Assembly: GCA_002069855.1 (NCBI GenBank) | Contig: MWCF01000017.1 | Location: 1 to 43,171 of the forward strand | Direction of reading: 5' to 3' | Source of the DNA: Elusimicrobia bacterium ADurb.Bin231 | GTDB taxonomy: Bacteria; Elusimicrobiota; UBA8919; MWCF01 | Length of the DNA: 43,171 nucleotides | Part shown: in pieces, positions 39,370 through 43,171 of the stretch | How the letters are laid out: each line of letters begins with the position of its first letter | How positions within the stretch are numbered: position 1 is the stretch's first letter | The notes under the pieces: generated by a model | Seen by the model: only the letters and a program-made list of their open reading frames with translations | Told to the model about the DNA's origin: nothing | Database searches by the model: none | Position numbers and translations under genes: made by a program

Positions 39370-39759
39370 ATGAACAAACAACGTATATTGATAGCGGACG
39401 ACGATATAAGCGTAATTGAAATGTTGCGTATGAATCTTGAGAAAGATTATGATGTTGATGCCGCTTATGACGGAGAGGAAGCGCTGGCTAAAATTATGAA
39501 TCAGGGCATTAATAGACCTGATCTAATTATTTTGGATGTTATAATGCCGAAAGTCAACGGATTTGATGTGGCAAAAAGGATAAAAGGCAATGAAGTTTAT
39601 AAGAATATACCGATTATTATGCTTACAGTTAAGGATCAGCCATTGGATAAGGTAATCGGCTTATTTGATTGCGGAGTAAATCATTATCTGACAAAACCCG
39701 TAAATATCAATGATTTAATGATACTTGTTTTAAAAATCCTACCCAAAAAAAACGAATGA
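39370..39759 (+). CDS. Single-domain response regulator
   Basis: A 129-residue CheY-like receiver alone. The acidic pocket is IADDDIS, the phosphoacceptor Asp lies in LIILDVIMPKVNGFDV, the conserved Thr in IIMLTVKD and Lys in YLTKPVNI. A strong AAGGAGG precedes the ATG. It closes the two-component cluster; no output domain is encoded. Confidence 0.92.
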   Translation: MNKQRILIADDDISVIEMLRMNLEKDYDVDAAYDGEEALAKIMNQGINRPDLIILDVIMPKVNGFDVAKRIKGNEVYKNIPIIMLTVKDQPLDKVIGLFDCGVNHYLTKPVNINDLMILVLKILPKKNE

Positions 39760-40020
39760 AATGGCCACATATCTTATTTGATTTCGGTGACTGCTTTGCC
39801 AACTGATTGGTTAATCCTTTAGGGATTTAGGGGATCGGAAGGCGTATCACTATTTTGTGTCCATTCGTTAGGGACGCAGAGAAGATTGATCTAAGAACTT
39901 TTATTTATTCGCTCTTTTTTGTCAAACCTTTCAGGAGTTGACTTTTTTTAGAGAAGAACCGTCCCCGCAATATTTTTCCAACTGATTTACATGTCCACTA
40001 AACAGGGGAAAGGGCAATAT
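39760..40020. repeat. Intergenic segment with a flanking direct repeat and a partial inverted repeat
   Basis: No gene. CCAACTGATT occurs at 39799-39808 and again at 39978-39987. Between them, GGGGATCGG near 39831 is almost the complement of CCGTCCCC near 39959. The segment GAAGAACCGTCCCC resembles sequence found beside IS200/RAYT-type transposase elements in other bacteria, by recollection only. It may be a small insertion or decayed element; no transposase remains. Confidence 0.3.
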
Positions 40021-40048
40021 TTGACAAAAACGCAATTATAATTATAAT
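40021..40048 (+). promoter_or_regulatory. Promoter of the type III CRISPR-cas operon
   Basis: TTGACA at 40021-40026, 16 bases, then a perfect TATAAT at 40043-40048. Transcription would start about 30 bases before the first cas6 ATG. Confidence 0.7.
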
Positions 40049-40086
40049 ATAGTATATTATAATGTTGTGGTAGTTCAAAAATATAA

Positions 40087-41040
40087 ATGAAAAAATATTT
40101 AAATAATCAACTGAACTATTTGACAATGAATAAATATGTAATAGTAATAACCGCGCAAGAGGATATTTTTCTGCCGGCATACAAAGGCTCAACATTCAGA
40201 GGCGGTTTCGGTAATGCTTTTAAAAAAATATGCTGCATTCAAAGACATTCTGAATGTGTTAAATGTATATTGCGCGATAAATGCGCTTATTCCTTTATTT
40301 TTGAAAGTTCGCCTTTGTCGGATTCCCAGAAATTAAAAAATCTTGAAGAAATACCCAGACCTTTCGTTATAGAACCACCGTTAGCAAAAGAAACAAAATA
40401 TCATGCCGGCGATATACTTAAATTTGGACTTATTTTGTTTGGCAAAGCAGTGGAATTTTTGCCGTATATGATTTATACATTTGCTGAACTTGGGAAAATA
40501 GGAATAGGAAAAGGAAGAGGCAAGTTTGAGTTAAAAGAAGTATTAGACATTACCGGTAAAGTTATTTATGACTCCCAAACAGGTGTATTGAAAAATACTA
40601 TAAAAGAAGCCATTTTAAGCGATAGTGAAGAATCTTGCCTTTACAATTCATTAAAAATAAATTTTCTTACTCCAACACGGATTAAATTTAATGGTCATTA
40701 TACATCTAATCCAGAGTTTCATATTCTATTCAGAACCCTTCTGCGCCGGATTTCAAATCTTATGTATTTCTACTGTGGCAAATCACTTGATATAAACTTT
40801 AAAGAAACAATCTCTCAATCCGAAAGAATAAAAATAAAAAATATAAATGTAAAATGGCACGATTGGGAAAGATATTCTTCAAGACAGAACACAAGAATGT
40901 CTCTTGGCGGATTTGTTGGAGAAGCCGAATACTCGGGAGATATTATGCCGTTTATGCCGTTTTTACGCCTTGGCGAATACACCCACATAGGCAAAAACTG
41001 TACCTTCGGTCTGGGAAAATATGAGATAGGGAAAAATTAA
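40087..41040 (+). CDS. cas6: CRISPR pre-crRNA processing endoribonuclease Cas6
   Basis: A 317-residue RAMP-fold Cas6. The N-terminal block AYKGSTFRGGFGNAFKKICC with a nearby cysteine cluster (CVKCILRDKC) is typical of this Cas6 subfamily. The C-terminal glycine-rich loop is GKNCTFGLGKYEI. The protein cleaves the CRISPR repeat RNA to release crRNAs. The ATG at 40087 gives 13 residues more than the ATG at 40126, which better matches family starts; neither has a clear ribosome binding site. cas10 follows after one base. Confidence 0.88.
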   Translation: MKKYLNNQLNYLTMNKYVIVITAQEDIFLPAYKGSTFRGGFGNAFKKICCIQRHSECVKCILRDKCAYSFIFESSPLSDSQKLKNLEEIPRPFVIEPPLAKETKYHAGDILKFGLILFGKAVEFLPYMIYTFAELGKIGIGKGRGKFELKEVLDITGKVIYDSQTGVLKNTIKEAILSDSEESCLYNSLKINFLTPTRIKFNGHYTSNPEFHILFRTLLRRISNLMYFYCGKSLDINFKETISQSERIKIKNINVKWHDWERYSSRQNTRMSLGGFVGEAEYSGDIMPFMPFLRLGEYTHIGKNCTFGLGKYEIGKN

Positions 41041-41041
41041 A

Positions 41042-43171
41042 ATGATTGAAGAAACCACTTATAAAATAGCAATTGCCGGTTTTTTACATGATATAGGTAA
41101 GTTTGCCGAACGGGCAAAAATCGATATTGAACAAGATTTCTTAGATTCTGCTATTACACAATATTGTCCAAAGTATCAAAACAGAAATACACATATTCAT
41201 TCGGCTTACACAGCGGCTTTTATTAACCACATAGAAAAGCTTTTGCCAAAGCAATTTAATAAAGGCAATTGGGGATTAAGTGATGATTTTATGAACCTTG
41301 CCGCCGGCCACCATAAACCCGAAACCACCTTGCAATGGGTTATTGCCATTGCCGACAGGGTTAGCAGTGGTTTTGAACGCGATGAATTTGAAGAATATAA
41401 TAAAGAGATTGCCGTCAAAAATTATAAAAAGACCAGATTATTAACTATTTTTGAACAAATTTCTACTGATGTAGAACGGAAGCCGGATAATCTGGAATCC
41501 CTCAAATATAGGTATTCATTACGAGAACTTTCTCCCCACAATGTTTTTCCAAATGATGAGGCAAGTACCAGGCCAATAGACAGTGGATCTGCAACAAAAG
41601 AATACAAGCAACTATTTGACAATTTTATATATGCACTTGAAAACTTAAAACACAAGGACAATATTCCTTTATGGTTTGAACATTTTGATTCTCTTTTTAT
41701 GATTTATGCTTCGCATATTCCAGCCGCGACTGTAGGCAATGTGATTCCTGATGTATCTCTTTATGACCACTCAAAAATGACTGCTGCTATAGCTACTGCC
41801 ATTTATTTGTATCACAAGGATAATTTAGAAACAGAAAAGATTAAGGAATATAACGATAATAAATTTTTGATAATTACAGGTGATTTTTATGGTATTCAGG
41901 ATTTTATTTTTGCCGAAGGAGGCAGCACCAATAAATCAGCGGCAAAATTACTGCGGGGCAGGTCGTTTGCTGTTTCTCTTATCGCGGAATTAGCCGCGGA
42001 TATGCTCTGCCGTGAGATTGGTTTACCTCACACCTCCGTTATTTTAAATGCTGCTGGTAAATTTACAATTCTTGCACCGAATACCGAAGGGACCAGAGTT
42101 AAAATTAAAGAAGTTGAAAATAAAATAAACGAATGGCTTATAAAATGGTTCTACGGTGAAACATCTGTAGGTATATCTTCTATAGAGGCTTCCTGTAATG
42201 ATTTTGTTTATAAAAAATTTCCTAATTTATGGGAGCATTTATCAAAAATAACAGAGCAGAAAAAATACAATAAAATAGACCTTCAGAAATACGGTGGTTC
42301 AGTTAATGATTATCTTAATACCTTTGATAATACCCTGATATGCCCTTTCTGCAGCAAAAGGCCATCCAATAAAGAATCTGAAAACGACAAATTTTTGAGT
42401 AAAGATGTCAAATCTGCCTGTAAAATATGTCGTGACCATATTTATTTAGGCGCTAATTTAGTTAAGACAAGTAAAATTGCCGTTACTACAATTGATGCTG
42501 ATATTCACGGTGATAAACTTCTTGAACCGATTTTCGGAGAATATCAGGTCTCGCTGGATGTTACCGGCAAACTATCTGAACTTGCCAATGCCGGCACTCT
42601 CCTGAAATACTGGGATATTTCCATCTCATCCGAAGGCGAAATCAGCAAGGATATTACTGCTAAATTCCTGAATGGTTATGTGCCGAAATACACTAAAGAA
42701 GACGATGAAAATGATATGCGTTTAATTGCCGGCAGAAAAAGTGAACAAACTAAATTGGAACTTATAGAAATGATTAATGAGGGTAATCCTAAAATCTTTA
42801 GCCATATTGCCCAGAAGTCGTTAAAACAACTGGAAAATAAACCAGACAAATTCTCCGGTATTGCAGCATTAGGAATCTTAAAAGCTGATGTGGATCATTT
42901 AGGACTAATCTTTGCCTGCGGACTGAAAAGGCAGAACATCTCCCGTCTGGCTACTTTAAGCCGTCAGATGAACGGGTTCTTTACTATTTACTTGCCATAT
43001 ATCCTAAAGACCAAAGAGGCATTCAAGGATATTTATACGGTCTTTGCCGGCGGTGATGACCTGTTCCTGATTGGTCCGTGGAACAGGATTATTGAATTTG
43101 CTTCATTCCTGCAAAAGTCATTTCAGAAATATGTCTGCGGAAATACGGGTATAACCATTTCAGCCGGGATA
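41042..43171 (+). CDS. cas10: Type III CRISPR Cas10 (Csm1-like), 3' end beyond the window
   Basis: The first 710 codons of Cas10, the large subunit of the type III interference complex. The N-terminal HD nuclease motif is GFLHDIGKFAER near residue 14. The first palm/cyclase-like domain starts near GDFYGIQDFIF, residue 280. A four-cysteine zinc site follows (CPFC and CKIC). The GGDD active site for cyclic oligoadenylate synthesis is in VFAGGDDLFL near residue 672. The Csm1-like order, with zinc site between palm domains, suggests type III-A. Both HD and GGDD are intact. The frame runs open to the last base. Confidence 0.92.
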   Translation, partial: MIEETTYKIAIAGFLHDIGKFAERAKIDIEQDFLDSAITQYCPKYQNRNTHIHSAYTAAFINHIEKLLPKQFNKGNWGLSDDFMNLAAGHHKPETTLQWVIAIADRVSSGFERDEFEEYNKEIAVKNYKKTRLLTIFEQISTDVERKPDNLESLKYRYSLRELSPHNVFPNDEASTRPIDSGSATKEYKQLFDNFIYALENLKHKDNIPLWFEHFDSLFMIYASHIPAATVGNVIPDVSLYDHSKMTAAIATAIYLYHKDNLETEKIKEYNDNKFLIITGDFYGIQDFIFAEGGSTNKSAAKLLRGRSFAVSLIAELAADMLCREIGLPHTSVILNAAGKFTILAPNTEGTRVKIKEVENKINEWLIKWFYGETSVGISSIEASCNDFVYKKFPNLWEHLSKITEQKKYNKIDLQKYGGSVNDYLNTFDNTLICPFCSKRPSNKESENDKFLSKDVKSACKICRDHIYLGANLVKTSKIAVTTIDADIHGDKLLEPIFGEYQVSLDVTGKLSELANAGTLLKYWDISISSEGEISKDITAKFLNGYVPKYTKEDDENDMRLIAGRKSEQTKLELIEMINEGNPKIFSHIAQKSLKQLENKPDKFSGIAALGILKADVDHLGLIFACGLKRQNISRLATLSRQMNGFFTIYLPYILKTKEAFKDIYTVFAGGDDLFLIGPWNRIIEFASFLQKSFQKYVCGNTGITISAGI

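Noticed and set aside
39760-40086. CRISPR array next to cas6
   Set aside because: No regularly spaced repeats of 25-40 bases are seen here or elsewhere in the window.

Overview
The window looks like a chromosomal stretch of an anaerobic, fermentative, Gram-negative-type bacterium. GC content is moderate to low, genes are tightly packed, and promoters are of the sigma70 type (TTGACA, 16-17 nt, TAtAAT/TAAAAT). The trimeric-type [FeFe] hydrogenase with its maturases, the redox repressor Rex, oxygen-labile radical SAM enzymes and the absence of respiratory genes indicate anaerobic life. A probable outer-membrane barrel remnant at the left edge suggests two membranes. The gene mix resembles Elusimicrobiota/Omnitrophota-like lineages, but that placement is an impression and not a demonstrated assignment.

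Layout. 1-622: a decayed envelope-protein remnant and a short deleted insertion sequence with recognisable terminal inverted repeats. 623-5444: PIN-PhoH ATPase, PHP phosphoesterase, flavin-reductase-like protein, Orn/Lys/Arg decarboxylase and a DksA/TraR zinc-finger protein. 5747-15973: a long co-directional housekeeping run: miaB (no TRAM domain), mutS, mutL, miaA, hflX, pgsA, plsY, gpsA, an HU-type protein and a MerR-type regulator. 16142-20255: two adjacent tRNA-Pro genes, acylphosphatase, a short RpoD-like sigma factor, apt and metE.

20348-32950: the redox centre of the window. rex is followed by a perfect-arm Rex operator (TTGTGATAAATTTCACAA). Then comes a tightly overlapping hydrogenase operon: DRTGG, HATPase, DRTGG, NuoE-like, HATPase, HndB-like, NuoF-like, a second NuoE-like, a second NuoF-like, a sugar-epimerase-like SDR, HydA, a TM1266-type regulator, HydG and HydF. 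The plan is that of HndABCD/HydABC electron-bifurcating hydrogenases, with a second NuoEF pair added. Several iron-sulfur sites are lost: the HndB homologue has no cysteine, the second NuoF has all four N-terminal cluster cysteines replaced, and the first NuoF lacks its C-terminal ferredoxin domain. HydA has TSCSP in place of TSCCP, and HydG has CTAGYRC in place of CTACYR. HydE is not in the window.

32951-33919: tRNA-Ile2 (CAT), a structured segment ending in an intrinsic-terminator-like hairpin, and nth. 33920-39759: a two-component cluster preceded by a perfect-consensus promoter and a short, structured, apparently terminated leader. It has four stand-alone receivers, one four-PAS histidine kinase and one receiver-kinase whose receiver has Asn at the phosphorylation site. 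No DNA-binding output domain is present. 40021-43171: a promoter, cas6 and the first 710 codons of a Csm1-type cas10 with HD and GGDD motifs, the start of a type III CRISPR locus that continues off the right edge.
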